Below, piece after piece: positions 18,967-26,852 of a stretch of DNA of 64,000 nt; position 1 is the stretch's first letter; each line of letters begins with the position of its first letter. The notes under the pieces were generated by a model, which was given only the letters and a program-made list of their open reading frames with translations, made no database searches and had not been told where the DNA came from. The stretch spans positions 81,908 to 145,907 of the forward strand of contig JAAFIK010000003.1 of assembly GCA_013298665.1 (NCBI GenBank), written 5' to 3'. The translations under genes and the position numbers were made by a program. Source of the stretch: Chitinophagales bacterium. Its GTDB lineage: Bacteria; Bacteroidota; Bacteroidia; Chitinophagales; Chitinophagaceae.

Positions 18967-19344
18967 GGTATGGGTTGCAAAGGAACGGGTACCCGTTATC
19001 CTGCGGGGGGTACCCCGTACAAAGCAGGGAGTACCCCTTGCAAAAGAACGGGATCGTTGTACAAAGCAATACCCCGGTATTACCCGGCAACCGGTACCCG
19101 CTATACCATAACCTGCAGCGCTTATTGTGCAACCCGAACCCGTTATCCTGCGGATGGTACCCTGTACAAAGCAACCCGAAGTGGTTGTAAGCGAATGGGT
19201 ACTTGTTATTTCATAATAAGTGGGCGTTACTTTGTACGGTGTACGCCATGCAAAGCAGGGTGTACCCTGTACAAAAGAACGTTTACCCCGTGCAAAGGAA
19301 CGGGTACTCCATGCTTTGGAAGCTCCTGGGGTTGTGGTGCAACC
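18967..19344 (+). repeat. Degenerate 21-bp periodic array (about 18 units)
   Basis: Reading the frame that opens at 18910, every 21 bp encodes a heptad of the form G-T-x-(Y/C)-K-(A/R)-(G/T): GTPYKAG, STPCKRT, GSLYKAI, GTLYKAT, CTPCKAG, CTLYKRT, FTPCKGT and others. The phase holds through about 18 consecutive units with no stop. It may be a decayed minisatellite or a coding repeat; the lack of a signal peptide and the start at a TTG make a protein less likely. The consensus DNA core is GTACCC(C/T)GTACAAAGCA. Confidence 0.65.
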
Positions 19345-19461
19345 CGGTGGGTTGAGAAGGTACGTGGCCGTTGGCCTGGATTGGCAAATGGTGTATGGTC
19401 TGTAATATGATCATCCCAGCCCGCGGTCTGCATCCGATAAAAAGCGTTATCTTTATTTACC

Positions 19462-19586
19462 GTGGTTTCGCTCCGGGAACCACACAAAAAAATAATCGCT
19501 GTGGTTTCGCTTCACGAACCACACAAAAGTGTCTGCACTAACCGCTGTGGTTAGTGTCTTCACGAACCACACAAAACTGTCTGCAC
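19462..19586 (+). promoter_or_regulatory. Three tandem GTGGTT...AACCAC hairpins ending at a start codon
   Basis: Units at about 19462-19490, 19501-19538 and 19547-19586 each contain GTGGTT(T/A), a short loop, GAACCACACAAAA and (in two) a GTCTGCAC tail. The last unit ends one base before ATG 19587, leaving no normal ribosome-binding site. The placement suggests an RNA-structure control element for the FGE-fold gene, or a repeat that became its leader. Confidence 0.5.
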
Positions 19587-20396
19587 ATGACCAAAACCGA
19601 TAAAAAACCTGCCACAGCCGCCGTGGCGCTTGTCCCCGCGAACGACCTGGCCAGTACCCTCGCGCACCCCACCATCCCCCGGTTCAGCCTCATAAAAGTA
19701 CCGGGTACCGATGCCTTTATGATGGGTGGAGATGGGGATGACGAAGAGAAACCCATCCACGCCGTGCGGCTCCTTGATTTTTACATCGGGCAATACCCCG
19801 TTACGCAGGCACTCTGGCAGGCGGTGATGGAGGAGAACCCTTCGCAGTTCCGGGGTGCTGAGCGCCCGGTGGAATGCGTGAGTTGGCGGATGATCCGTGA
19901 TCCGGGTGGTTTTCTGGGCCGGCTGAACAGCGATGCGGAAACGCGTGCCTGGCTGGGAAGCGCCGGATTGGGGGAGTATCGTTTCCGTTTGCCCTCGGAG
20001 GCGGAATGGGAATATGCGGCGCGTGGCGGGCGGGATGGGTCAGCCGCGCAATATGACTACGCGGGCAGCGCTCAACCCGATGCGGTGGCCTGGTATGACG
20101 ATAACAGCCATGGCGAGACCAAACCCGTGGGTTTAAAAGCCCCCAATGCGCTGGGGCTCTATGATATGAGCGGTAATGTATGGGAATGGTGCGAGGACGA
20201 CTGGCATGACAACTACGGGGGTGCGCCCGGGGATGGCAGTGCCTGGGTGGATCATCCGGAACGGTCAGGTAACCGCGTGTTGCGCGGCGGTAGCTGGTTC
20301 TTCATTGCCCGGCGCTGCCGCGCCGCGTCCCGGGGCTACGGCTGGCCGGGGTACCGCGACGGCAATGTTGGGCTACGCCTCGCCCTTTCCCTTTAG
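19587..20396 (+). CDS. Formylglycine-generating-enzyme-fold protein with a DGR-type variable C-terminus
   Basis: 269 aa from ATG 19587 (an in-frame GTG at 19554 lies inside the hairpin repeats). FGE-sulfatase/SUMF1 C-type-lectin fold from ~35 on: GQYPVTQALWQAVM, VECVSW, RLPSEAEWEYAARGG, LGLYDMSGNVWEWCEDDW. The tail RVLRGGSWFFIARRCR...GYRDGNVGLRLA has the layout of DGR variable regions. The varied positions 238-260 are nearly all NNC/NNT codons (TTC, TTC, ATT, CGC, TCC, GGC, TAC, GGC, TAC, GAC, GGC, AAT), as expected from an AAC/AAT template mutated at adenines. It is probably a diversified binding protein, not an oxidase. It lacks a signal peptide. Confidence 0.75.
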   Translation: MTKTDKKPATAAVALVPANDLASTLAHPTIPRFSLIKVPGTDAFMMGGDGDDEEKPIHAVRLLDFYIGQYPVTQALWQAVMEENPSQFRGAERPVECVSWRMIRDPGGFLGRLNSDAETRAWLGSAGLGEYRFRLPSEAEWEYAARGGRDGSAAQYDYAGSAQPDAVAWYDDNSHGETKPVGLKAPNALGLYDMSGNVWEWCEDDWHDNYGGAPGDGSAWVDHPERSGNRVLRGGSWFFIARRCRAASRGYGWPGYRDGNVGLRLALSL

Positions 20397-20429
20397 GGAC
20401 GGGTTTTACTGTCCTTGAGCAGGGGGTAG

Positions 20430-20491
20430 CCCCGGGGCAAAGGCGGAAGGGAGGGACGACCTGCCGCAAAGCCCCGGGGAAGGTTTTTTTT
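20430..20491 (+). terminator. GC-rich hairpin plus T8 after the variable region
   Basis: CCCCGGGG (20430-20437) pairs with CCCCGGGG (20472-20479), with an inner GCGG/CCGC stem (20443-20446 with 20464-20467), followed by a run of eight T at 20484-20491. It is a good terminator candidate. A hairpin just past the 3' end of a variable region is also a known DGR feature that aids retrohoming. Confidence 0.55.
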
Positions 20492-20533
20492 AACCTGGGC
20501 GCAGCCCCAAAATTTTTCTAAATACAGGCACTT

Positions 20534-20890
20534 ATGCAGATCAAAGGCTTTACGATACCCATCAATAGCAACACTGCGGCGGAAGAAGAACTGAACCTTT
20601 TTTTGCGATCGAAAAAAATACTCAATACCGATGCGCAGTTGGTGACCGGAGTGGAAGGTACCTGCTGGTGTTTCTGTATCCGCTATATAGAAGCGGCTAC
20701 TGAAAGGCCGAAAGACCGGAAACGGGTGGACTATATGGAAGTACTGGATCCGGTTGCTTTTAAACGGTTCTCCCGTATGCGGGAAGTGCGTAAGCAGCTT
20801 GCTGTTGCAGAAGCGATACCGGCCTACGCCACCAAAGCGGTGGCTATGGCAAAGGCGTCCCCCATCATTAGTGTGTGCAAATTATGCTGA
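20534..20890 (+). CDS. DGR HRDC-type accessory protein, C-terminally shortened
   Basis: 118 aa. The sequence MQIKGFTIPI...EEELNLFLRSKKI...WCFCIRYIE...VDYMEVLDPVAFKRFSRMREVRKQL...AIPAYA matches, from memory, the small HRDC-domain accessory proteins encoded beside DGR reverse transcriptases. After AIPAYA the family normally continues through the rest of the HRDC helices; here the frame runs into unrelated KAVAMAKASPII and stops, so the last HRDC helices are lost or replaced. It sits 137 bp after the FGE-fold gene. The expected reverse transcriptase does not follow. Confidence 0.6.
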   Translation: MQIKGFTIPINSNTAAEEELNLFLRSKKILNTDAQLVTGVEGTCWCFCIRYIEAATERPKDRKRVDYMEVLDPVAFKRFSRMREVRKQLAVAEAIPAYATKAVAMAKASPIISVCKLC

Positions 20891-21303
20891 TTTTGTGTTC
20901 TTTTGCGGGGCGAGTGCTTGTGACTGCCTCAAGCCGGCGGGCTTCGTCCTCACTCCACCGCTTTATTTAGCCCTTATTTGGGGCCCCTTCCCCCAAATAT
21001 CCCCGCTAAAGCGTGGACCGGACTAAATAAGGCGGCTCTGTTGAGGACTGGTGGAGGAGTGAACATGCTGAGGCTTGTTACTTTTGTTCAAGTGGCTGTC
21101 TCCAAAGCAAGAATGGAAGGGTTGCTATTTGATCGTTTCTAATGCAGAGGATAATTGATCAACCAAATGCAATACAGGCGTTTCAAAGAATTGATTTTTT
21201 AATTTTATTAAATGAAAAGCGGCTGCTCATGCTTTTGAGACCGCCGCTGAAAACCGGTTTGTTTTTACAAACAACCAAAACACATCAGCAAAATACCACC
21301 AGT
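20891..21303. other. 413-bp spacer with a large palindrome; no TR or RT
   Basis: No gene. It holds the imperfect palindrome described separately (20926-21074). No stretch resembles the variable region of the FGE-fold gene, so no template repeat is present here. An in-frame ATG at 21142 would extend the next protein by 54 residues of poor quality. Confidence 0.6.
20926..21074. repeat. About 150-bp imperfect palindrome
   Basis: Nested arms: GCCTCA/TGAGGC at the ends, TCCTCACTCCACC opposite GGTGGAGGAGTGA, CCGCTTTATTTAG (20958-20970) opposite CTAAATAAGGCGG (21023-21035), and an inner perfect ATTTGGGG/CCCCAAAT hairpin (20976-20998). It lies where a DGR would normally carry its template repeat and RT. 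Confidence 0.6.
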
Positions 21304-24234
21304 ATGGCCACCAAACCCGCAATCATCCGCAAAATTGAAGCAACCTGCGGTAAAGAACTGACCCGGCTGCCCAACGAACAGTTATGGGCAACACCACTGA
21401 GTTTTTGTACCAATGATAAGGACGAAGTGCTTACGTTAAACCTCAGTGCTGCAGGTCTGGAAAGTTTTACCCTGACCAAGGCGTTGCGGCTGCTCAAAAA
21501 ATTGGACATCAGCAGGAATGTATTACTCTTTTTTACCATCGAAACCAATCTGCCCGATCTGGAATTACTGGACATCAGCTATAATGAGGCTGACCTGCAA
21601 CCCATCGGGTTCCGTTTTGCCCTGCCCCGGTTGAAATACCTGTATATCTACCGCTCAAAACTACAGGGGATTGTTTTTGACCAGGGGCTGCCCCTGTTAG
21701 ACACCCTGCACCTTGCGGAGAATAACCTGGAGGCATTGGTATTGCCCGGGGGATTTGATCAGTTGGTCAGCCTCTACCTTTACGATAACCGCATCGGGGA
21801 TATTCTTCAACCACCCACACTGCATAGCCTGCTGCAGTTCTTAGAAAAGCCCGACCGGATGCTGGTGATTGACCGCAACCCCTTCCTGGAAAGTACAGAC
21901 CTCAATCTTGAGAGAAATGAGAACCATGCCGCAGCGCTGCTTAACTTTTTACTGCCCTACAAGCCCAACAGTACGGCGGTAGACCTTGTACTGCCCGCCA
22001 AGGTACTCCTGCTCGGTAACCATGCCAGTGGTAAATCCTCGCTGCTCCATTACCTGCAAAACGGGGAACTGGCAGAAACATCGGGTAGCACGCATATCAT
22101 CCGGATTGCGGCCTACCCCGAAACCACCCCCGCTGATGAGCTGCCGGCAGCCATTGTGTATGATTTTGGCGGACAGGATTATTACCACGGGCTTTACCGC
22201 ATATTCCTGAGCCAGGGTGCGGTACAGGTACTCCTCTGGAGCAGTAACAATAATAACAATAAGGTGCTGGACAAAGACGCCAATCATGTGGCCACCATCC
22301 ACTATAACCTGGCCTACTGGCTGGCACAAAACCAGTACATTGAAACCAACCGTTACGGGCGTACGGACAAGACCGCACAAAACCCGCTGCTGCTGGTACA
22401 GCGCGATTCGGATACGCCCTGTCTTAATGCCGGTCTTACCGCTGCGCAGCAACAGGTCAGCAATATACAGGCAGAATTTCTGCTGACGCTCAAAAAAAGC
22501 GAAGCGGAACAAAAGCCCCCGGCGCAGCAGGAGATCGGCAGGAAAGCCCGGGAACTCTTTGCTGCTCATTTAGCCCTCTTGATCAAAGAAAACCAAAAGC
22601 CGGTTAAGCGGGAACGATGGTATAAAAACTTTTTGAATTACCTGCTGGATGACACAAAGAACAGCGGTTATGCCGCGATAAAGATTGATACGCTTGAGGC
22701 AAAACTGCAAAGAGACTTTGGCCGCGCCAAAGATGCCGACAACCTGGAAGAACACCTCGTACAACTGCACCGCCAGGGGCTGGTGCTGTACTACGAAAAG
22801 GAGATGCCGGAAAGGGTATGGCTGAACCCCGGTATTTTAGCCAGGTATGTGCACAAACATATTCTTGCCAAAGAACGCAGGGAAACCAACCGGGATGGAA
22901 AAATTGCGGTAAAGGAGCTTGTTGAAACAGAAAAGGTCGACCCGTATGTACTGCGGCTGCTGGAAATACAACAGGTACTCTTCCTGCACCGGAACGAACC
23001 GGATGGTGTAGCGCGTTACATCATTCCCAACTACCTGCCCCTGGCGCGGGAGGACAATGATTTTGACCTGCTGACATTTGGCATACAGGTACCCTGCTTT
23101 GTACTGCGCTTCGGGCATTTTATTCCCTTTGGCCTCATCAACCGGTTGATCTGCTTTTTTGGTCAACTGCCGGAAAAGAAAAGGTTCTGGCGCGACCGGC
23201 TGCTTTTCACACACCGGGGCATACTCATCCTGCTGGAGCTGGATGTGGAGCAATTGGAAATACGCCTGCACGCCGGCAAAGCCCTGCCCGATAAGGATAT
23301 CCGCCATCTTTTTACGGTCATCATGGCGCTGTACCGCGGCAAGGAGCCATCGGCAGAAGGGATAACGCATGATGTACTTCACAGGAAGGCGATGGCCGAT
23401 ACACCCAATGATCCGGAAACAGGTGGCCCCACGGAAACGGATCTGTCTGCTGAAGCCGGTCAGGAAACCGGTCGTGCTGCAGACGGGCTGTATTATCCCC
23501 CCGATCTTTACCTGTCTGTCGACGACCGGCATTTTCTGTCCGCCGCTGTACTCGGCACCGCCACGTTCAAAGATACCCTTGGCCTGGCCTGTATCAAAGA
23601 CGAAGCGGGATTTCATGAAGACCGGCAACGTCTCATTCCCCTGTATCCCTTTCGTCATTTCACCAACCAACCCTTGTTTAAAATGAAAAAGATATTTATC
23701 TCATATTCGCGTACGGACACGGCCTTTAAAAACGAGCTGCAGACACATTTGTCGCCCTATAGCCGTTATGGAGCAATATCGTCGTGGAACTGCGACCAGA
23801 TGCGGGCGGGGGCCTGGCATGCGCAGGTACAGCGGGAACTGGCGGAGGCGGATATCCTGATCTTTATGATCTCTCCGCATTTTATGGCATCAGATTATAT
23901 CATGGAAAAAGAGGTGAAAAAAGGGATCGACCTGGTAAATGCCGATCCTGCGCAGCAGAAGAAAGTGTATGGTGTACTTGTACGGGAATGTGCCTGGCGG
24001 AATTGGCCGGTATTGGTGGCGATGGCGGATGCGCAGGGCAAACCTGCCGGTGAGACCGTACCTGACCTGACCAACCAGCAATTGCTGCCCTATCATCCGT
24101 ACAAAGATGCTGCGGGTACCATCATCCGGCGCGAGCTGCTTGCGCTGGAGCAATGGGGGCGCCTGCAGTATGAAATGCCATCGGTGGCGTACAGGGATAT
24201 TGCGGATAAGATTTTTGCGGAGGTAAAGGGGTAG
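21304..24234 (+). CDS. LRR-Roc-COR-TIR protein (NLR-like)
   Basis: 976 aa from ATG 21304; ATG 21142 is an alternative. Leucine-rich repeats at ~44-200 (LKKLDISRN, LELLDISYN, LKYLYIYRSK, LDTLHLAENN, LVSLYLYDN). Roc GTPase with P-loop GNHASGKS (238-245) and switch II DFGGQ (287-291); the NKxD site is degenerate (VQRD ~365-368). COR-like dimerisation region ~430-690, a linker to ~793, then a TIR domain (~795-970) starting KKIFISYSRTD with SPHFMASDYIMEKEV, where E870 aligns with the NADase catalytic Glu. It is a likely sensor-switch-effector protein that could deplete NAD+ on activation. It is downstream of the DGR-like genes. Confidence 0.85.
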   Translation: MATKPAIIRKIEATCGKELTRLPNEQLWATPLSFCTNDKDEVLTLNLSAAGLESFTLTKALRLLKKLDISRNVLLFFTIETNLPDLELLDISYNEADLQPIGFRFALPRLKYLYIYRSKLQGIVFDQGLPLLDTLHLAENNLEALVLPGGFDQLVSLYLYDNRIGDILQPPTLHSLLQFLEKPDRMLVIDRNPFLESTDLNLERNENHAAALLNFLLPYKPNSTAVDLVLPAKVLLLGNHASGKSSLLHYLQNGELAETSGSTHIIRIAAYPETTPADELPAAIVYDFGGQDYYHGLYRIFLSQGAVQVLLWSSNNNNNKVLDKDANHVATIHYNLAYWLAQNQYIETNRYGRTDKTAQNPLLLVQRDSDTPCLNAGLTAAQQQVSNIQAEFLLTLKKSEAEQKPPAQQEIGRKARELFAAHLALLIKENQKPVKRERWYKNFLNYLLDDTKNSGYAAIKIDTLEAKLQRDFGRAKDADNLEEHLVQLHRQGLVLYYEKEMPERVWLNPGILARYVHKHILAKERRETNRDGKIAVKELVETEKVDPYVLRLLEIQQVLFLHRNEPDGVARYIIPNYLPLAREDNDFDLLTFGIQVPCFVLRFGHFIPFGLINRLICFFGQLPEKKRFWRDRLLFTHRGILILLELDVEQLEIRLHAGKALPDKDIRHLFTVIMALYRGKEPSAEGITHDVLHRKAMADTPNDPETGGPTETDLSAEAGQETGRAADGLYYPPDLYLSVDDRHFLSAAVLGTATFKDTLGLACIKDEAGFHEDRQRLIPLYPFRHFTNQPLFKMKKIFISYSRTDTAFKNELQTHLSPYSRYGAISSWNCDQMRAGAWHAQVQRELAEADILIFMISPHFMASDYIMEKEVKKGIDLVNADPAQQKKVYGVLVRECAWRNWPVLVAMADAQGKPAGETVPDLTNQQLLPYHPYKDAAGTIIRRELLALEQWGRLQYEMPSVAYRDIADKIFAEVKG

Positions 24235-24355
24235 GAGTAAACGGGCTACTGGTGTATCGTATGGTTAATCCCAACGGGCTTATATGATTATAGAAAAACC
24301 GGCGGCAGGAATAGTGGCTGGCAGGCTATATCCTGCATCCCAAATCTTGCATCTT

Positions 24356-24386
24356 GCTCAGTACCAGGTGCCAGGTACTGAGTGCT
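24356..24386. repeat. GTACTNAGTAC-family copy
   Basis: CTCAGTACCAGGTGCCAGGTACTGAGTGCTG is an imperfect palindrome of the dispersed family, between the Roco-TIR and coiled-coil genes and just beside a terminator. Confidence 0.6.
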
Positions 24387-24395
24387 GAACCAAAC

Positions 24396-24427
24396 AAAAA
24401 CGGCCCCGCGTTACCGGAGCCGTTTGG
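24396..24427 (-). terminator. Rho-independent terminator of the coiled-coil gene
   Basis: On the minus strand AACGGCTCCG pairs with CGGGGCCGTT and is followed by TTTGTTTGG, 24 bases after the stop codon at 24451. Confidence 0.75.
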
Positions 24428-24450
24428 CTGATCATATGATACTTATGCGT

Positions 24451-25461
24451 TTAGCTGAACAAACCACCTTTTTTCAGGCTGCGCACGCCTTCACCAATTT
24501 TGAAGCCGTTGTGGTACACCTGTATTTTGTAGTCGCCCTTATTGAAATCGGTGTTGGGTTTCCAGTCGAAGTTAACCGTCTGGCGCTGTCCCTGTGTATA
24601 ATTCACATCCACTTTACCGGTGAAGAGTTTTTCGCCTTCTTCACGGGTGGTGAACTTGCCCGAGCCGAGGGCTTCCACCGCTACGGGTTTGCCTTCGGGG
24701 TCGGTGATGCAGATGTAGATGTCTTTATTGCCCGTGGGTGCAATCCTGTTTTCATCAAGGTCGAAGCTGATGCGGAGTTTGTCTACCCGCTTGGCTACCG
24801 TGGTTGTTTTTTCACGCCCGCCCCTTTTTTCGTTGATGCCTTTGATGTCGAAGTTGGACGCGCGGAGGGTAGAACCCACATCGATCACGCTTTCTTTCTG
24901 CTTTACTTCTTCCTCACGTTTGGCCACTACCGCCTTGGTGGAGTCGTAATCGCGCTGGTAGCGGTTGCGTTCCTGTGTGATCACTTCTTTCTCCTGTGTG
25001 AGTGCAAGGTTTTCACCCTTCAGTTGTTCTACCTGTTGTTTGTAGGTTTCAATGTCGCCGTTGAGTGAGGCAATCAGGCGTTTGGCTTCTGCCAGTTCGG
25101 CCTGGGATGCATTGGCCTTGTTGAGCAGCGACTGGATACGCGTCTTTTTATCGCTGATCTCTTTGTCTTTTGCCGTAATGGTGCTGTCTTTTTTTACATT
25201 ATCGGACTTGAGCAGGTCGTAGCGCATATTGGCATCATCGAACTGCTTTTTAAGTTCGTCTTTTTCAGAACCGATACTGGCAATCTGTGTATCTTTTTGC
25301 TGTACTTCTTCTTTGACTTTGTTTTTGTCCCAGATGATGTATCCCCAGGTGCCCAGCAGGGCAATGAGTAAGCCGATACTGGTAAGACCGCGCCAGTTTT
25401 TCTTTGGTGCTACAGGAGCCGTTTGTCCTCCCTCTGTGGCGGGAAAGTTTTCGAATGCCAT
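24451..25461 (-). CDS. Membrane-anchored coiled-coil protein
   Basis: 336 aa, not a named family. A short cytoplasmic N-terminus, one transmembrane helix at ~24-45 (LTSIGLLIALLGTWGYIIW), a long heptad-rich coiled coil at ~47-195, and a C-terminal beta-rich domain (~210-336) with Ig-like strands (DKLRISFDLDENRIA, DIYICITDPEGKPVA, GDYKIQVYHNGFKIGEG). Topology suggests a periplasmic coiled coil carrying a small beta-sandwich. Similar proteins of unknown role are common in Bacteroidota. Confidence 0.75.
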   Translation of the reverse strand: MAFENFPATEGGQTAPVAPKKNWRGLTSIGLLIALLGTWGYIIWDKNKVKEEVQQKDTQIASIGSEKDELKKQFDDANMRYDLLKSDNVKKDSTITAKDKEISDKKTRIQSLLNKANASQAELAEAKRLIASLNGDIETYKQQVEQLKGENLALTQEKEVITQERNRYQRDYDSTKAVVAKREEEVKQKESVIDVGSTLRASNFDIKGINEKRGGREKTTTVAKRVDKLRISFDLDENRIAPTGNKDIYICITDPEGKPVAVEALGSGKFTTREEGEKLFTGKVDVNYTQGQRQTVNFDWKPNTDFNKGDYKIQVYHNGFKIGEGVRSLKKGGLFS

Positions 25462-25844
25462 AAGATTGATTATTTTATTGATAAATAGTTTGTTCCATGT
25501 GCTTGCCGGTAAAAGATCGGGATGGTTATAACCGGTTGATCTGTACCGGAAATTTCCAAAACCATGCCAAAGTGAATGTCGGTGGAAAATTAACGTTTTT
25601 TAACAATTCCTGCAAGGGGGTGCGCAGCATTTTTTTGGGTTACGGTTGTGTACAGGGAGCTATTGTGGTTATCCTCCTCATTTATGCTTTTTCTTTTTGT
25701 CACGATGCTTCGTCCCGACGTTAAAGGCCGGGATTAATAAAATCGCGATGTTCCACCGCTGATGCTCCGATCAGGGTGTACTGCTGCTGACAGACCGGGG
25801 GTAAAAAAAATGCAAATAAGCGCCTTAACTTTTATCTTTGGCGC
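25462..25844. other. 383-bp spacer, little visible
   Basis: No convincing gene. A 75-codon plus-strand frame at 25497-25724 has no recognisable domain and no start context. The 3' end carries the -7 box of the holA gene. Confidence 0.5.
25833..25840 (+). promoter_or_regulatory. -7 box TATCTTTG of holA
   Basis: A perfect TAnnTTTG lies 5 bp before ATG 25845. No TTG is seen at the expected -33 distance. The transcript would be leaderless or nearly so. Confidence 0.45.
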
Positions 25845-26843
25845 ATGAGTGCTGAGCAAATCATCGGGGCATGGAAAAAAAAGCAATTCAAGCCGGTGTA
25901 CTGGCTTGAAGGAGATGAGGAGTATTATATCGACCTCGTGATGGATTATGCCGAACACCAGATCCTGGATGAAAGCGAGGCGGGGTTTAACCGCACCATT
26001 TTTTATGGCCGCGATGCAGACTGGAGCGCGGTGGTGAATGCCTGCAGGCGTTACCCCATGTTTGCTGAAAGACAGGTGGTGCTGCTTAAGGAGGCGCAGC
26101 AGATGCGCGACATCGACAAACTCACCGGCTATATTGAAAACCCGCTGTCGTCCACCGTATTTGTGGTGAGCCATAAAGAAAAAACGGTGGATGGCCGTTC
26201 TGCACTGTCCAAACTGCTGAAGAAAAAGGCCGAACTCTTTGTCTCAAAAAAAATATACGACAGCAAACTGCCCGAGTGGACGATGGAAATGGTACAGGCC
26301 AAGGGCTTCTCGATTGCGCAGAAAGCGCTCATGCTGCTGGTAGACCATATCGGCAACGACCTCAGCCGGCTCTCGAACGAGGTGGATAAGCTGGTACTGA
26401 ACCTCGGCGGCGAAAAACTGATTACGGAAGATGATATTGAAAAATATGTAGGGGTAAGTAAGGAGTACAACGTATTTGAACTGCAGGATGCCCTTGGTAA
26501 ACGCGACCTGGCGCGCGCCATAAAGATCATCCGGTATTTTGAGGGCAATCCCAAGGCGGCGCCTATACAAATGGTACTGCCCGCCCTGTACAATTATTTC
26601 AGCAAGGCGGCCATGTTGTTTGGCTTACCCGGGAAGGATGATAAAAGCATTGCCGCAGCGATTGGCGTCAATCCCTATTTTTTACGCGATTACCAGGTGG
26701 TGGCCCGTAACTACAATTATGCGGGTATTGAACAGGTGCTGCTGCTGCTGCATGCGTACAACCTGAAGGGGGTGGGTATCAATGATGCGGGTACTTCGGA
26801 TGCGAGCCTGCTGCGTGAGATGGTGGTGAAGATGATGGGGTGA
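25845..26843 (+). CDS. holA: DNA polymerase III subunit delta
   Basis: 332 aa, the normal length. The delta clamp-loader subunit opens the sliding clamp. Family features are the N-terminal FKPVYWLEGDEEYYID, an AAA+-like core without Walker motifs, the lid region IGNDLSRLSNEVDKLVLNLGG...ITEDDIEKYVG and the collar domain with FELQDALGKRDLARAIKII. It is cytoplasmic, single copy and essential in most bacteria. Its stop is followed within 11 bp by a GTACTNAGTAC repeat cluster. Confidence 0.93.
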   Translation: MSAEQIIGAWKKKQFKPVYWLEGDEEYYIDLVMDYAEHQILDESEAGFNRTIFYGRDADWSAVVNACRRYPMFAERQVVLLKEAQQMRDIDKLTGYIENPLSSTVFVVSHKEKTVDGRSALSKLLKKKAELFVSKKIYDSKLPEWTMEMVQAKGFSIAQKALMLLVDHIGNDLSRLSNEVDKLVLNLGGEKLITEDDIEKYVGVSKEYNVFELQDALGKRDLARAIKIIRYFEGNPKAAPIQMVLPALYNYFSKAAMLFGLPGKDDKSIAAAIGVNPYFLRDYQVVARNYNYAGIEQVLLLLHAYNLKGVGINDAGTSDASLLREMVVKMMG

Positions 26844-26852
26844 TAACTGATG

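Larger units (their letters stand above)
18695..19586. other. 892-bp repeat-rich spacer upstream of the DGR-like island
   Basis: No conventional gene is supported. It contains a GTACTTAG half-repeat near 18827, an imperfect AGTATCA...TGATACT hairpin near 18885-18911, a 21-bp periodic array (18967-19344), and three tandem GTGGTT...AACCAC hairpins (19462-19586) that run up to the ATG of the next gene. A TATCTTTA box at about 19449 is a possible weak -7 element. Confidence 0.6.

Noticed and set aside
18910..19410. 166-codon heptad-repeat frame as a protein-coding gene
   Set aside because: Starts at TTG without ribosome-binding site or signal peptide, both strands show the periodicity, and the Cys-rich composition is unlike neighbours. 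Kept as a repeat and a finding instead.
20397..21303. DGR template repeat or reverse transcriptase
   Set aside because: No sequence resembling the variable region 20268-20396 and no frame with RT motifs (such as a YxDD box) is present here or elsewhere in the window.
25497..25724. 75-codon plus-strand frame upstream of holA
   Set aside because: No recognisable domain, no promoter or ribosome-binding site, and biased composition.
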